From assembly GCF_002803845.1 (NCBI RefSeq), contig NZ_CP024985.1, forward strand, positions 3,038,001 through 3,102,000: a stretch of 64,000 bases of DNA, given 5' to 3'. Below are positions 7,178 to 17,894 of this stretch, piece by piece. This stretch comes from Streptomyces lavendulae subsp. lavendulae. GTDB lineage: Bacteria > Actinomycetota > Actinomycetes > Streptomycetales > Streptomycetaceae. The position numbers were made by a program, and so were the translations under genes. The notes under the pieces were generated by a model. That model searched no databases and had not been told where the DNA came from. It saw only the letters and a program-made list of their open reading frames with translations. Every line of letters begins with the position of its first letter. Positions within the stretch are counted from its first letter, which is position 1.

Positions 7178-9829
7178 TCAGGCCGTCGCCGGCGTGCTCG
7201 GGGACCCGGGTGCGCCCGGGATCTGGGGCGCGGTCGGGGACTGGGCCGCCGTCGAGGTGGCCGGGGGCGTCGCGGGAGAGGTGGCCGGCGGGGGCTCGGT
7301 CGGCGTCGTCGACGGGGGGTGCGAGACCGGCGGCTCCGGGGAGGCCGGGGGCTTGGCCGGCGGGGTCGTCGCCGGCTTCGTCGCGGGCGGGGTCGTCGCC
7401 GGGGGCGGCTGCGGACCGTTCGTACGGGCGGGCGGGGTCGGCTGCCCGGACTGCCCCGTGCCCGGCTCCGGCGCGGAGGGCTCCGACCGCGGCGGGGGCG
7501 AGGAGGCGCCCGGCTCGGGGGCGGGGTCGTTGCCGCCGCCGCCCGGCACCTGCGGCTGGACCGCGGGCGGGCCGTCCGGGGTCGAGGACACGGTGGGCGC
7601 CTGCGGCTGCTCCTGGTCCTCGGAGGCCAGCGCCAGGCCGACGACCGTGCCGAGTGCGACCACCGTGAGCGCCCCGGCGGCAGCCAGCAGCACCGTCTTG
7701 CGCCGCCCCGCCGGTTCGGGCTCCGGCCGGCCGGAGGCGGCCGGCGGCGCGAGCTGCGGGAGCTTGGGGAAGGCGTCCTCGAACACCTGCGACAGGGTCG
7801 TCGGGGTGGACGCGGGCGACGGCTGCCGCCCGATCACCGGGGTGATCCGGGTGACGGCCTCCGATCCCTCGGGCGCGAGGGGCGCGACGGGCGCGACCGC
7901 GTCCGGCTTCACCGTCGAGACGGGCGGCGTCGGAACCGTCAGGGCGGTCGATGCGGCGGTCGGTGCGGTCGGCGCCGCCGCCGCCGGAGCCGCCTGCCCC
8001 GTCAGCGGCGTCGGAACCGTCGGTGCCGCCGCACCCGTCGGTGCCGGAGCCAGGGCCGAAGGCTGCTTCCGGGCCGGTATCGCGGCCCCGGGGAAGGCCG
8101 CGGGAGCGGCCCCGGGGAGGTTCACCGGCGGTTCCAGCCGCAGCGGCGGCGAGACCTCCACCCCCAGCGCCTCCCGGTCGGTGACCAGCGCCAGGGCCCG
8201 GCGTCCCGCCACCGTGCCCCGCTTGTCCGCGAGCGCGCCGCGCAGCCCGATGGAGGCCTCCAGCTCCGCACGGGCCCGGTCCAGGCGCCCCTCGCAGAGC
8301 GCGAGCACGCCGAGTTCGTGGTGGAAGTAGGCCTGTTCGGCGACCTCTCCCGCCTTCCGCGCGGCCTCGGCGCCCGCCCGCAGCACCCGCTCCCACGCCT
8401 CCCAGTGCAGGGAGGCCGCGAAGGCCGGCGCCGCCGTGCGGGCCAGGAGTACGGCCGCCACCACATCGGCCCCGGCCAGCGCGGCCAGCACCGCGTCGGC
8501 CTCGGCGGCGACCCGCTCCGGGGTCACCGAGGCGTGCCCGGTCCACCAGGCGTAGTGCCGGGCGGCGGTGCGGGCCTCCTCGGCGGCGGTGTCCCCGTAC
8601 CCGGCCTCCTCCAGCTGCCGGGCGACCCCCTCCGCGAGGCGGTGGCGCGGCCCGACGGGGGTGATCAGCCCGCAGCCCAGCAGTTCCGCGACGGCCGAGT
8701 CGGCGTGCGTGTCCCCGACGAGCGCGGGCAGGTGCGCGTGGTGCGGGAGCTCGCCGCCGAGCGCGCAGGCGATCCGCAGGGCGGCCCGTGCCGACTCGCT
8801 GACCCGGGAGGCCAGCAGTTCGGCGGGGGCCGCACCCTCCGCGAGGGTGGGCAGCGGCACGTGGGCGGGCTCGCGGGGGCGCTCCTCGAAGACCCCCGGC
8901 TCCTCGTCCTCGTCCTGGGCGGACAGCCGGTTGATCTCGTCGCGCTGCCGCAGCAGGGCGGCGGCCTGGACGAAGCGCAGCGGCAGCCCCTCGGAGGCGA
9001 AGCGCAGGTCGCCCGCCCAGGCGGTCTCCTCGTCGGTCAGCGGCCTGCCGGTGCCCGCCTCCAGCAGGGCCGCGCAGTCGGCGCGGCCGAGGCCGCCGAG
9101 GAAGACCTCCTCCAGGTGCGTGTCGTCGGAGGGGGACTTGGTGTCGGGGGCGGCGGCGAGCAGGTAGGCGCATTCGGGGGTGGCGCGCAGCAGTTCATCC
9201 AGGGCGGCGCCGCCCAGCTCCAGGTCGTCGAGGAGGACGACGGCGCCGATCTCACCGGCCCGCGCGAGGAGTTCCGTACGGTCCGGGCGCCTGTCGGGGG
9301 CCTCGTACACGGCGGCGTAGAGGGCGTACAGCAGCTCGGCCGGCTGCTGGAGGCCGTACCCGCTCAGCCGGACGACGCCGTCGGGGGCGAGGCCGGCGCA
9401 GTCGCGGGCGACGAGGTCGAGGAGGGCGGAGCGGCCGGATCCGGCGGGCCCGGTCAGCCGGACGGAGCGTCCGCGCCCCAGCAGCCGGGCGATCCGCTCC
9501 CGTTCCTCGGCACGGCCGAGGAGGGGGACGGCGGGTACGGGCGGTCCCGGGAGCGCCGGGGGCCGTGCGGCGGTGTCCCGGGCGGCGCGGGAGGCCGCGT
9601 CGCGCTTGGCGGGGCCACGGCGGGCGGCGGGGGCCGAGGTGGGGCGCAGGGGCTCGATCTCGCTGCCGTCGACGGGGTTGACGGTGAGGGTGAAGTCCCC
9701 CGCGGTCAGGGTCACGATCCGGGCGGGGGCGAGGGGGGCCGGGGGCGAACCGGCGGGTCCGCCCGCGGGCACGTGCGCGGCCGGTCCGCCCTGCTCGGGC
9801 TGCCCCTGCGTACCGTCCGTACGGTCCAT
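7178..9829 (-). CDS. Membrane-anchored P-loop ATPase with Pro-rich tail
   Basis: 883 residues from the ATG at 9829; a TTG two codons earlier is an alternative. The N-terminal ~100 residues are low-complexity. A AAA/STAND-like NTPase region follows, with LLGRAEERERIARLL, Walker A GPAGSGRS (about 127-134) and Walker B VVLLDDLEL. A long helical, TPR-like region comes next. One transmembrane helix lies near residues 712-735 (RKTVLLAAAGALTVVALG), followed by ~145 residues of Pro/Thr/Ala-rich sequence. Topology suggests a large cytoplasmic sensor/ATPase domain and a disordered external tail. It is upstream of no obvious partner except the STAS protein gene 220 bp away on the same strand. Function unknown. 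Confidence 0.8.
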   Translation of the reverse strand: MDRTDGTQGQPEQGGPAAHVPAGGPAGSPPAPLAPARIVTLTAGDFTLTVNPVDGSEIEPLRPTSAPAARRGPAKRDAASRAARDTAARPPALPGPPVPAVPLLGRAEERERIARLLGRGRSVRLTGPAGSGRSALLDLVARDCAGLAPDGVVRLSGYGLQQPAELLYALYAAVYEAPDRRPDRTELLARAGEIGAVVLLDDLELGGAALDELLRATPECAYLLAAAPDTKSPSDDTHLEEVFLGGLGRADCAALLEAGTGRPLTDEETAWAGDLRFASEGLPLRFVQAAALLRQRDEINRLSAQDEDEEPGVFEERPREPAHVPLPTLAEGAAPAELLASRVSESARAALRIACALGGELPHHAHLPALVGDTHADSAVAELLGCGLITPVGPRHRLAEGVARQLEEAGYGDTAAEEARTAARHYAWWTGHASVTPERVAAEADAVLAALAGADVVAAVLLARTAAPAFAASLHWEAWERVLRAGAEAARKAGEVAEQAYFHHELGVLALCEGRLDRARAELEASIGLRGALADKRGTVAGRRALALVTDREALGVEVSPPLRLEPPVNLPGAAPAAFPGAAIPARKQPSALAPAPTGAAAPTVPTPLTGQAAPAAAAPTAPTAASTALTVPTPPVSTVKPDAVAPVAPLAPEGSEAVTRITPVIGRQPSPASTPTTLSQVFEDAFPKLPQLAPPAASGRPEPEPAGRRKTVLLAAAGALTVVALGTVVGLALASEDQEQPQAPTVSSTPDGPPAVQPQVPGGGGNDPAPEPGASSPPPRSEPSAPEPGTGQSGQPTPPARTNGPQPPPATTPPATKPATTPPAKPPASPEPPVSHPPSTTPTEPPPATSPATPPATSTAAQSPTAPQIPGAPGSPSTPATA

Positions 9830-10048
9830 GACCAAGTCCCCCGATCGCGTCGCGCGCCGCCGTCGTCGCCGCCGTCCTTACGCCCGGCTTCGCTCGCGCC
9901 GCTGTCGCTACTCGTCCGGTTTCCGCCCGAACCCTAGACCGTGGCCGGGCGCGCGGGAACCGCAGGGGTGCCTTCACCACCGGACCGTTACGTTTCTTCC
10001 GGATACGTCCGGTGCGGAACGCGGGGGTCCGCCATGGCGGACGGCCGC

Positions 10049-10372
10049 TCAGACCCGGGGCAGGGATTCCGCTTCCAGCCCGCCCTCGATCGCCAGGATC
10101 CGGTGCAGCCGGGTCGCCACCAGGAGGCGCTGCATCCGGTCCGGCACCCCGCGCAGGACGAGGCGCCGGCCGCTGCGCCCGGCCCGCCGGTGGGCTCCCA
10201 TGATCACGCCGAGTCCGGTCGCGTCCCAGGAGTCCAGTCCGGTCAGGTCGAGCACGAGGTCGCCGTGGCCGTCGTCGAGGGCGGTGTGCAGGACCGTACG
10301 GGCGTCCGCCGCGCTGCGCACGTCGAGGCGACCCCCGACAGCGAGTTCGGCGTGGTCGCCCCTGATGTGCAT
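10049..10372 (-). CDS. STAS-domain protein (anti-sigma factor antagonist-like)
   Basis: 107 residues that are almost entirely one STAS domain, the fold of SpoIIAA/RsbV. These cytoplasmic antagonists bind anti-sigma factors and are switched by phosphorylation. The key loop reads LDSWDATGLGVIMGAHRRA. In classic antagonists this is D-S-S-G-L-G, so the phospho-acceptor position here is Thr. No anti-sigma kinase gene is adjacent. It could act on the sigma-B-like network or on an unlinked partner. Confidence 0.85.
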   Translation of the reverse strand: MHIRGDHAELAVGGRLDVRSAADARTVLHTALDDGHGDLVLDLTGLDSWDATGLGVIMGAHRRAGRSGRRLVLRGVPDRMQRLLVATRLHRILAIEGGLEAESLPRV

Positions 10373-10419
10373 GTGTGCTCCCCGGCTGTACTGCGTGCGT
10401 GTGGTCCGATAGATCCGTG

Positions 10420-10471
10420 GTCGGCAACTCTCACTGCAACTGACTGCCCCGCGGGCGGGGAAGTTGCCGAC
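10420..10471. repeat. Perfect 10-bp inverted repeat upstream of the STAS gene
   Basis: GTCGGCAACT (10420-10429) and AGTTGCCGAC (10462-10471) are perfect inverted repeats 32 bp apart, with a GC-rich hairpin between them. They lie 48-99 bp upstream of the STAS start and 59 bp after the 3-hydroxybutyryl-CoA dehydrogenase stop. They could be an operator for the former or a terminator for the latter. Confidence 0.45.
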
Positions 10472-10529
10472 TGTGAGCGAACCGATACCTAATTCACCCC
10501 ATAGGGTGCGGAGATTCGAACGTTCGTTC

Positions 10530-11378
10530 TCAGTGCTTGTAGAAGCCCTGTCCGCTCTTGCGGCCGATGTCGCCCGCGTCGACCATGCGGCGCATCAGCT
10601 CCGGCGGCGCGAACTTCTCGTCCTGCGACTCGGTGTAGATGTTGCTGGTGGCGTGCAGCAGGATGTCGACGCCGGTGAGGTCCGCGGTGGCCAGCGGCCC
10701 CATCGCGTGGCCGAAGCCCAGCTTGCAGGCGATGTCGATGTCCTCGGCGGAGGCGACGCCCGATTCGTACAGCTTCGCGGCCTCGACCACGAGCGCGGAG
10801 ATCAGACGGGTCGTCACGAATCCGGCGACGTCGCGGTTGACGACGATGCAGGTCTTGCCGACGGACTCGGCGAACGCGCGGGTGGTGGCGAGGGTCTCGT
10901 CGCTCGTCTTGTAGCCGCGGACCAGCTCGCAGAGCTGCATCATCGGGACGGGCGAGAAGAAGTGCGCGCCGACGACCCGCTCCGGACGCTTCGTCACGGC
11001 CGCGATCTTGGTGATCGGGATGGCGGAGGTGTTGGAGGCCAGCACCGCGTCCTCGCGCACCAGGTCGTCCAGGGTGCGGAAGATCTCGTGCTTGACCTCC
11101 AGCTTCTCGAAGACCGCTTCGACGACGATGTCCACGTCCGCGACCGCGTCGAGGTCGGTGGTCGTCGTGATCCGGGCGAGCGCCGCCTCGGCGTCCTCGG
11201 CCGTCATCTTGCCCTTGGCCACGAACCGGTCGTACGAGGCCTTGATCCCGTCGGTGCCACGGGTCAGCGCGGCGTCGGTGACGTCCCGCAGGACGACGTC
11301 CCACCCCGCCTGAGCGGAGACCTGAGCGATCCCGGAACCCATCAGTCCGGCACCGATGACGGCGAGCTTCCCAGCCAC
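10530..11378 (-). CDS. 3-hydroxybutyryl-CoA dehydrogenase
   Basis: 282 residues, the usual length. It is a cytoplasmic NAD(P)-dependent enzyme that oxidises 3-hydroxybutyryl-CoA to acetoacetyl-CoA in fatty-acid or PHB metabolism and supplies C4 units for the crotonyl-CoA/ethylmalonyl-CoA route in streptomycetes. The Rossmann glycine motif is GAGLMGSGIA near the N-terminus. The catalytic His lies in the GAHFFSPVPMMQLCELV block, with ASNTSAIPIT before it and a HAMGPL segment in the C-terminal domain. The GTG at 11378 is preceded by GAGGGG, and the predicted protein then starts VAGKLAVIGAG. Monocistronic. Confidence 0.93.
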   Translation of the reverse strand: MAGKLAVIGAGLMGSGIAQVSAQAGWDVVLRDVTDAALTRGTDGIKASYDRFVAKGKMTAEDAEAALARITTTTDLDAVADVDIVVEAVFEKLEVKHEIFRTLDDLVREDAVLASNTSAIPITKIAAVTKRPERVVGAHFFSPVPMMQLCELVRGYKTSDETLATTRAFAESVGKTCIVVNRDVAGFVTTRLISALVVEAAKLYESGVASAEDIDIACKLGFGHAMGPLATADLTGVDILLHATSNIYTESQDEKFAPPELMRRMVDAGDIGRKSGQGFYKH

Positions 11379-11603
11379 TGCACACCCCTCGTTTCCCATG
11401 CGGGCCAGTCTCATGGCCTCTCCGGCGGAGACTAGCGCCCGGGAGGGACGGTGTGACCGTGAAGTAACACGCGTCACGTCTCAGATGACGGACATCACAC
11501 CGGGACGGCTCAGCAGCCGTGCACCGCCCCCCAGTTCACCCGCCGCTGCCCGGCGGGGTGGCGGCGGTGCGGGTCTCCGGCGGCCCCGCACTACCCTGGC
11601 CGC

Positions 11604-12176
11604 ATGGTGAACCTGACGCGTATCTACACCCGTACCGGCGACCAGGGCACGACCGCCCTCGGCGACATGAGCCGTACGCGCAAGACCGACCTGCGCATCT
11701 CCGCGTACGCCGACACCAACGAGGCCAACGCCGCGATCGGCACCGCCATCGCGCTGGGTTCCCTGCCGGAGCCGGTCGTCAAGGTGCTCGTCCGGATCCA
11801 GAACGACCTCTTCGACGTCGGCGCCGACCTGTGCACCCCGGTGGTCGAGGACCCCCAGTACCCGCCGCTGCGCGTCGAGCAGTTCTACGTCGACAAGCTG
11901 GAGGCCGACTGCGACGCCTTCAACGAGGAGCTGGAGAAGCTGCGCAGCTTCATCCTCCCCGGAGGCACCCCCGGCGCGGCCCTGCTGCACCAGGCCTGCA
12001 CCGTGGTCCGGCGCGCCGAGCGCTCGACGTGGGCGGCGCTGGAGGAGCACGGCGAGGTGATGAACCCGCTGACGGCCACCTACCTCAACCGCCTCTCCGA
12101 CCTCCTGTTCATCCTGGCCCGTACGGCCAACAAGGAGATCGGCGACGTGCTGTGGGTGCCCGGCGGCGAGCGCTAG
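11604..12176 (+). CDS. Cob(I)yrinic acid a,c-diamide adenosyltransferase (PduO type)
   Basis: 190 residues. PduO-type ATP:cob(I)alamin adenosyltransferases transfer the adenosyl group of ATP to cobalt to make coenzyme B12, which methylmalonyl-CoA and isobutyryl-CoA mutases need in streptomycetes. The N-terminus IYTRTGDQGTTALGD is the family ATP-binding signature. The central RIQNDLFDVGADLC and the C-terminal YLNRLSDLLFILAR helices are also diagnostic. A TACCCT -10 box (11592-11597) ends 6 nt before the ATG with no ribosome site, so the mRNA is probably leaderless. Confidence 0.93.
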   Translation: MVNLTRIYTRTGDQGTTALGDMSRTRKTDLRISAYADTNEANAAIGTAIALGSLPEPVVKVLVRIQNDLFDVGADLCTPVVEDPQYPPLRVEQFYVDKLEADCDAFNEELEKLRSFILPGGTPGAALLHQACTVVRRAERSTWAALEEHGEVMNPLTATYLNRLSDLLFILARTANKEIGDVLWVPGGER

Positions 12177-12195
12177 CCCGGACGCCCGACCGGGC

Positions 12196-12780
12196 CTAGC
12201 GGTCCTTTCCGGCCAGGATCCCCTCCTCGCCGGAGGCCCGCTCCGCGCCCGCCGGGGCCTTGCGGGGCCAGAGCGAGTAGGTCGCGGCGACCACCACCTG
12301 GATGCCCAGGACCCGCAGGGCCACCAACTGCCAGTCCCTCAGGGCTCCGGTGTCGGCGGCGTCACCGACGTACCAGACGCCGGCCTGGAGCAGGGCGAGC
12401 GCGACGGCGGCGCCCGCAAGGGTCCGCGCCCACAGCTTCCACTCATGGACCGCGCGCTCCCGGCCGTACTTCGCGCCCGGCGGTTTCGGGCCACCGGCGA
12501 GGCGGTGGGCGGCGTGCCCGTCGAGCCACTTCACGGTGTAGTGCCCGTAGCCGACGGTGTAGCCGAGGTAGAGGGCGGCCAGGCCGTGCCTCCAGCTCGG
12601 CTCGCCGCCGTTCTTCAGGTCCATGAAGGAGGCCACCAGCAGCACCAGCTCCAGCAGCGGCTCGCACAGCAGCACGGCGGCCCCCAGCCTCGGCATCCTC
12701 AGCAGATACCGCAGCGCCAGCCCCCCGGCCAGCAGGACCCAGAAGCCGACCTCACAGGCGATGATCAGCGCGACGAGCAC
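12196..12780 (-). CDS. Conserved membrane protein
   Basis: 194 residues from a GTG preceded by GGGAGG. There are hydrophobic segments near residues 1-22, 32-48, 120-138 and 160-178, and a soluble central loop containing YGHYTVKWLDGHAAH. The C-terminus is charged. It converges with the adenosyltransferase gene across a 19-bp gap and is divergent from chiS. I do not recognise a functional family beyond a conserved streptomycete integral membrane protein. Confidence 0.75.
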   Translation of the reverse strand: MLVALIIACEVGFWVLLAGGLALRYLLRMPRLGAAVLLCEPLLELVLLVASFMDLKNGGEPSWRHGLAALYLGYTVGYGHYTVKWLDGHAAHRLAGGPKPPGAKYGRERAVHEWKLWARTLAGAAVALALLQAGVWYVGDAADTGALRDWQLVALRVLGIQVVVAATYSLWPRKAPAGAERASGEEGILAGKDR

Positions 12781-12948
12781 GTCCCCGCCTCCCTTCCTCT
12801 CGCTTCCCCCGTGGTTCCCTCCATCCTTCCGGCCGCCGTGCCCGGACGCCTCCTCACCGGTGACGAATCCCGACTGCATCCTTCGGTGTAGCGCCGTCTC
12901 CGCCCCGGTACCGAGGCCGCGCCGCCCGGCACCGTGTTGGATGGGACG

Positions 12949-14154
12949 GTGACACCCGAGATCCCCCGCCCCCGCCGCGACGACGCCCTGATCGCGATGA
13001 TCAGCACCCTCGCCGGTCTCCTGCTGTGGTCGCTCGGGGTCCACAGCACCGGCCCCGGGGGCACCGGCTACCGGCACCAACTGCCCGACTGGGCGGCACT
13101 GGTCCCTCTGCTGACGGCCGGCGGCATGGAGCTGCTGCGCCGCACCGTGCCGAACGTCACCCTGGTCGTCGGCGCCCTCGCGGTGGTCGCCGACCAGTTC
13201 ACGGTGGGCAGCATCGCCACCGTCGTGATGTTCACCGACCTGATGTACGCGGCCGTCGTCTACGGCACACCCGCCATGGCCCGGCGCCTGCCGGTCGGCA
13301 CCGGCCTGATCACCGTCGTCGTCACGATCGCCGCCGTCGCCTTGCTGCGCACCCCGCAGGCCCTGCTGATCGGCGTGCTCACCGGCATCGTCAGCTTCGC
13401 CCCCGCCCTGACCGGCGCCACCCTGCGCAACCACCGGGAGGCCGCCGAGGCCGCCCGGCTGCGCGCCGAGCAGACGGCGCTGCTGGCCGAGATGGACCGT
13501 ACGCAGGCGGTAGCGGGCGAGCGGGCCCGGATGGCCCGGGAACTGCACGACATGGTGGCCAACCACCTTTCGGCGATCGCCATCCACTCCACCGCCGCGC
13601 TGTCCATCGACTCCCCCGCCACCAGCCGCGAGGCCCTCGGCGTGATCCGCGAGAACAGCGTCCAGGGACTGGCCGAAATGCGACGGCTGATCGGTCTGCT
13701 GCGCGATGCGGGCGCCGGGCAGGAGGCGGTGGCCGTGCCCTCGCTGGACGGGCTGGAGGCGCTGGTCGGGCAGGCCCGCACCAACGGGGCGTCGAGCGGG
13801 CTGGACTTCGTGCTCGACGACACCCGGGCGGACGGCCCGGCGCCGCCGGCCCCGGTGGAGCTGGCGGCGTACCGGATCGTGCAGGAGTCGCTGACCAACG
13901 CCCTCAAGCACGCGACCCCCGGCACCGTCGCGATCAGGGTGGCCCACGAGGACGGCGGGACGCTGCTGACGGTGGGCGTGGACTCCCCCTACGGAGACCG
14001 GTCCGGCCCCCGCGCCCCCGGCTCCGGGGCGGGGCTGATCGGCATGCGCGAGCGGACGGAACTGCTCGGCGGCACGTTCACGGCGGGACCGGCCGGACCC
14101 GTCTGGCAGGTGCGGGCGGCCTTGCCCGCGGAGGAGAAGGCGGTACGGGAATGA
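12949..14154 (+). CDS. chiS: Sensor histidine kinase, chitinase regulation (ChiS)
   Basis: 401 residues if the GTG at 12949 is used; TTGGAT ends 6 nt upstream, suggesting a leaderless start. GTG 12934 is an alternative. Four to five transmembrane segments (~residues 10-150) precede a HisKA_3-type dimerisation domain with [14 protein letters not shown], where the phospho-acceptor His is near residue 200, and a HATPase_c domain ([18 protein letters not shown]). This is a NarL-family kinase. It overlaps the response regulator start by 4 bp. The position directly before a CBM2-FnIII-GH18 chitinase matches the ChiS-ChiR system of S. coelicolor, which is required for chiC expression. Confidence 0.88.
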   Translation: MTPEIPRPRRDDALIAMISTLAGLLLWSLGVHSTGPGGTGYRHQLPDWAALVPLLTAGGMELLRRTVPNVTLVVGALAVVADQFTVGSIATVVMFTDLMYAAVVYGTPAMARRLPVGTGLITVVVTIAAVALLRTPQALLIGVLTGIVSFAPALTGATLRNHREAAEAARLRAEQTALLAEMDRTQAVAGERARMARELHDMVANHLSAIAIHSTAALSIDSPATSREALGVIRENSVQGLAEMRRLIGLLRDAGAGQEAVAVPSLDGLEALVGQARTNGASSGLDFVLDDTRADGPAPPAPVELAAYRIVQESLTNALKHATPGTVAIRVAHEDGGTLLTVGVDSPYGDRSGPRAPGSGAGLIGMRERTELLGGTFTAGPAGPVWQVRAALPAEEKAVRE

Positions 14155-14816
14155 CCATCAGGGTCGTGGTGGCCGAGGACCAGCGCGCGGTACGGGCCGG
14201 CCTCGTGCTGATCCTGCGCAGCGCCGGGGACGTCGAGGTGGTGGGCGAGGCGGCCGACGGCGAGGAGGCGGTGCGCCTGGCCCGCGAGCTGCGGCCGGAT
14301 CTCGTCCTCATGGACGTGCAGATGCCCCGTCTGGACGGGGTGTCGGCCACCCGGCAGGTGGTCGCGGAGGGCTTGGCCGACGTCCTCGTCCTGACCACCT
14401 TCGACCTGGACGAGTACGTCTTCGGGGCGCTGCGCGCGGGGGCCTCGGGCTTCCTGCTGAAGGACGCGGACGCGGCGGAGCTGATCGCGGCGGTGCGGAC
14501 GGTGGCGCGCGGCGAGGGGCTGATCGCCCCGGCGGTGACCCGCCGCCTGATCGCCGAGTTCGCGGCGCCGCATCCGGTACGGGGCTCCGCGCTCCCGCAG
14601 ACGGCGGAGGCGGTGGAGTCGCTGACGCGGCGCGAGCGGCAGGTGCTCGGCGCTCTGGGCGAGGGGCTGTCGAACGCGGAGATCGCCGTCCGGCTGGACA
14701 TGGCGGAGGCCACGGCGAAGACGCACGTCAGCCGTCTCCTGAACAAGCTGGGTCTGCGCAGTCGGGTTCAAGCAGCCGTATTGGCAGGGGAGTTGGGGAT
14801 CCAGCTCGATACCTGA
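14151..14816 (+). CDS. chiR: NarL-family response regulator (ChiR)
   Basis: 221 residues. The receiver domain has the phosphorylation site in LVLMDVQMP (about Asp54), the acidic pair in VVAEDQ and the conserved Lys in FLLKDAD. The C-terminal LuxR-type helix-turn-helix reads [21 protein letters not shown]. The ATG overlaps the chiS stop (ATGA), and the gene ends only 4 bp before the chitinase promoter repeats. By position and family it is ChiR, the partner of ChiS and a direct activator candidate for chiC. Its DNA target could include the repeats at 14821-14853, which also resemble DasR sites. Confidence 0.9.
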   Translation: MTIRVVVAEDQRAVRAGLVLILRSAGDVEVVGEAADGEEAVRLARELRPDLVLMDVQMPRLDGVSATRQVVAEGLADVLVLTTFDLDEYVFGALRAGASGFLLKDADAAELIAAVRTVARGEGLIAPAVTRRLIAEFAAPHPVRGSALPQTAEAVESLTRRERQVLGALGEGLSNAEIAVRLDMAEATAKTHVSRLLNKLGLRSRVQAAVLAGELGIQLDT

Positions 14817-14820
14817 GGTG

Positions 14821-14853
14821 AGGTCTGGACCTCTTGACGCTTGGTCCAGACCT
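14821..14853 (+). promoter_or_regulatory. Chitinase operator repeats (DasR-like dre / 12-bp direct repeats)
   Basis: AGGTCTGGACCT (14821-14832) and TGGTCCAGACCT (14842-14853) are two near-palindromic 12-mers spaced 21 bp centre to centre, two helical turns. Streptomyces chitinase promoters carry such repeats, and they resemble the DasR consensus ACTGGTCTAGACCACT (about 11 of 16 matches each by eye). The second repeat lies in the spacer of the promoter at 14834-14862 and the first just upstream of its -35, suited to repression that is relieved by aminosugars. Confidence 0.75.
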
Positions 14854-14862
14854 TTCTAATCT
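14834..14862 (+). promoter_or_regulatory. chiC promoter
   Basis: TTGACG (14834-14839) and TAATCT (14857-14862) are separated by 17 bp, a good vegetative sigma promoter. Transcription would start near 14869 and give a leader of about 125 nt to the TTG start of chiC. The operator repeat at 14842-14853 sits between the two boxes. Confidence 0.7.
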
Positions 14863-14995
14863 CACCGCAACACTGTGGTGAGCGTGCCATGTCAAAGGCC
14901 CCGGCCCACGACACCGCGTGCTCACGGGCGGCGCAGGTCCCACCCCCATGCAGCAGTCGGCCCCGCGACTGCTGCGGACCTACGGAGGAGCACCC

Positions 14996-16852
<1,857 letters not shown>

Positions 16853-16872
16853 CAGCCGCCCCCGGGACGCGC

Positions 16873-16914
16873 AGAAGCCGGGGGGACGGGTCCGCCCCCG
16901 TCCCCCCGGCTTCT
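16873..16914. terminator. Terminator after chiC
   Basis: A perfect 18-bp stem (16873-16890 with 16897-16914) has a 6-base loop. It follows the chiC stop by 20 bp and precedes the convergent DUF2550 gene, so it probably works in both directions. Confidence 0.85.
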
Positions 16915-16924
16915 TCCACGCGTC

Positions 16925-17377
16925 CTACGCGACGTTCACCCGCTGGCCGGGAGGCGCCGCCTCCAGCCAGGCCAGGAAGCCGGTCAGCGCGTCCTCGCTC
17001 ATCGCCAGCTCCAGGCGGGTCCCCCGGTGGGAACAGCCGAGCACGATCGCGTCGGACAGCAGGGCCAGCTCCTCCTCGCCCTCGGGCGCACGGCGGGCGA
17101 GCACCTCGATCGAGGAACGCTCCAGCAGCCGGCGCGGGCGCGGGGAGTACGAGAACACCCGGAACCACTCGATCCGGTCACCGCTGTAGCGCGCGACCCC
17201 GTAGACCCAGCCCTTGCCGGAGACATCGGGCTCGTCGGCCATGCCCCAGCGCAGGCTGCAGTCGAAGGTCCCGCCGGAACGCTGGATGAGTCTGCGGCGC
17301 AGGCCGAAGACAAACAGCCCGATCACCACCAGGGCTACGACCAGGCCGCTCACAAGCAGAGCGAGGAGCATCTTCAC
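16925..17377 (-). CDS. DUF2550 family membrane-anchored protein
   Basis: 150 residues from a GTG 3 nt after AGGAGG; an ATG two codons on is possible. One N-terminal transmembrane helix (about 4-26) is followed by a basic stretch and a ~120-residue cytoplasmic domain containing FDCSLRWG and WVYGVARYSGDRIEWFRVFS, the DUF2550 pattern. It lies directly downstream of the atp operon in streptomycetes and other actinobacteria, but no function is established. A terminator-like structure at 17405-17478 separates it from atpC. Confidence 0.85.
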   Translation of the reverse strand: MKMLLALLVSGLVVALVVIGLFVFGLRRRLIQRSGGTFDCSLRWGMADEPDVSGKGWVYGVARYSGDRIEWFRVFSYSPRPRRLLERSSIEVLARRAPEGEEELALLSDAIVLGCSHRGTRLELAMSEDALTGFLAWLEAAPPGQRVNVA

Positions 17378-17404
17378 CGACCTCCTCGCTCATCGAAATC
17401 CCGC

Positions 17405-17478
17405 AAAAAACAAAACGGATCCGCATCGCCTCAGCCGCGACCCGGTCTGGAAAATTCCAGCACGGACCGCGGCTGAGG
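17405..17478 (-). terminator. Probable intrinsic terminator of the atp operon
   Basis: On the minus strand, 11-bp perfect arms (17468-17478 with 17429-17439) enclose a second small hairpin (CTGGAA/TTCCAG). A T-rich run (17405-17416, TTTTGTTTTTT on the transcript strand) follows 12 nt further on. T-runs are rare in this sequence, so the combination is notable. It ends just before the DUF2550 gene. Confidence 0.65.
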
Positions 17479-17501
17479 TCACACACTCTTCGGTACGGGG
17501 C

Positions 17502-17876
17502 TCAGTGCCCCGTCACCGCGCGCAGCCGGACATCGGCGCGACGTTCGGCGGCCGCGTCGGCCTCCGACTTCGCGCGCTCCAGTGCCCGCTCCGCCCGCTG
17601 GACGTCGATCTCGTCCGCGAGCTCGGCGATCTCGGCCAGCAGGGACAGCTTGTTGTCCGCGAACGAGATGAATCCGCCGTGTACCGCGGCGACGACAGTG
17701 GCGCCCTCGCTGGTACGGATGGTCACCGGGCCCGATTCCAGCACACCGAGAAGCGGCTGGTGACCGGGCATGACGCCGATGTCGCCGGACGTGGTGCGGG
17801 CGACAACAAGGGTGGCCTCGCCGGACCAGACATTGCGGTCCGCCGCGACCAGCTCGACGTGCAGCTCAGCAGCCAA
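17502..17876 (-). CDS. atpC: F1Fo ATP synthase epsilon subunit
   Basis: 124 residues from a TTG with a GAGGAG ribosome site, giving the usual AAELHVELVAADRNVWSGEA start. The central-stalk epsilon subunit binds gamma and can inhibit ATP hydrolysis. The N-terminal beta-sandwich holds GDIGVMPGHQPLLG and GGFISFADNKLSLLAEIAELA. The helical hairpin is shortened and Arg/Glu/Ala-rich. It is the last gene of atpIBEFHAGDC, separated from atpD by an unusually long 138-bp gap that contains three hairpins. Confidence 0.96.
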   Translation of the reverse strand: MAAELHVELVAADRNVWSGEATLVVARTTSGDIGVMPGHQPLLGVLESGPVTIRTSEGATVVAAVHGGFISFADNKLSLLAEIAELADEIDVQRAERALERAKSEADAAAERRADVRLRAVTGH

Positions 17877-17894
17877 GGTGGCTCCTCGGGTCAC

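Noticed and set aside
10490..10530. Sequence GATTCGAAC resembling a tRNA T-loop
   Set aside because: No acceptor or anticodon stems can be formed around it; it is just downstream of the dehydrogenase stop.
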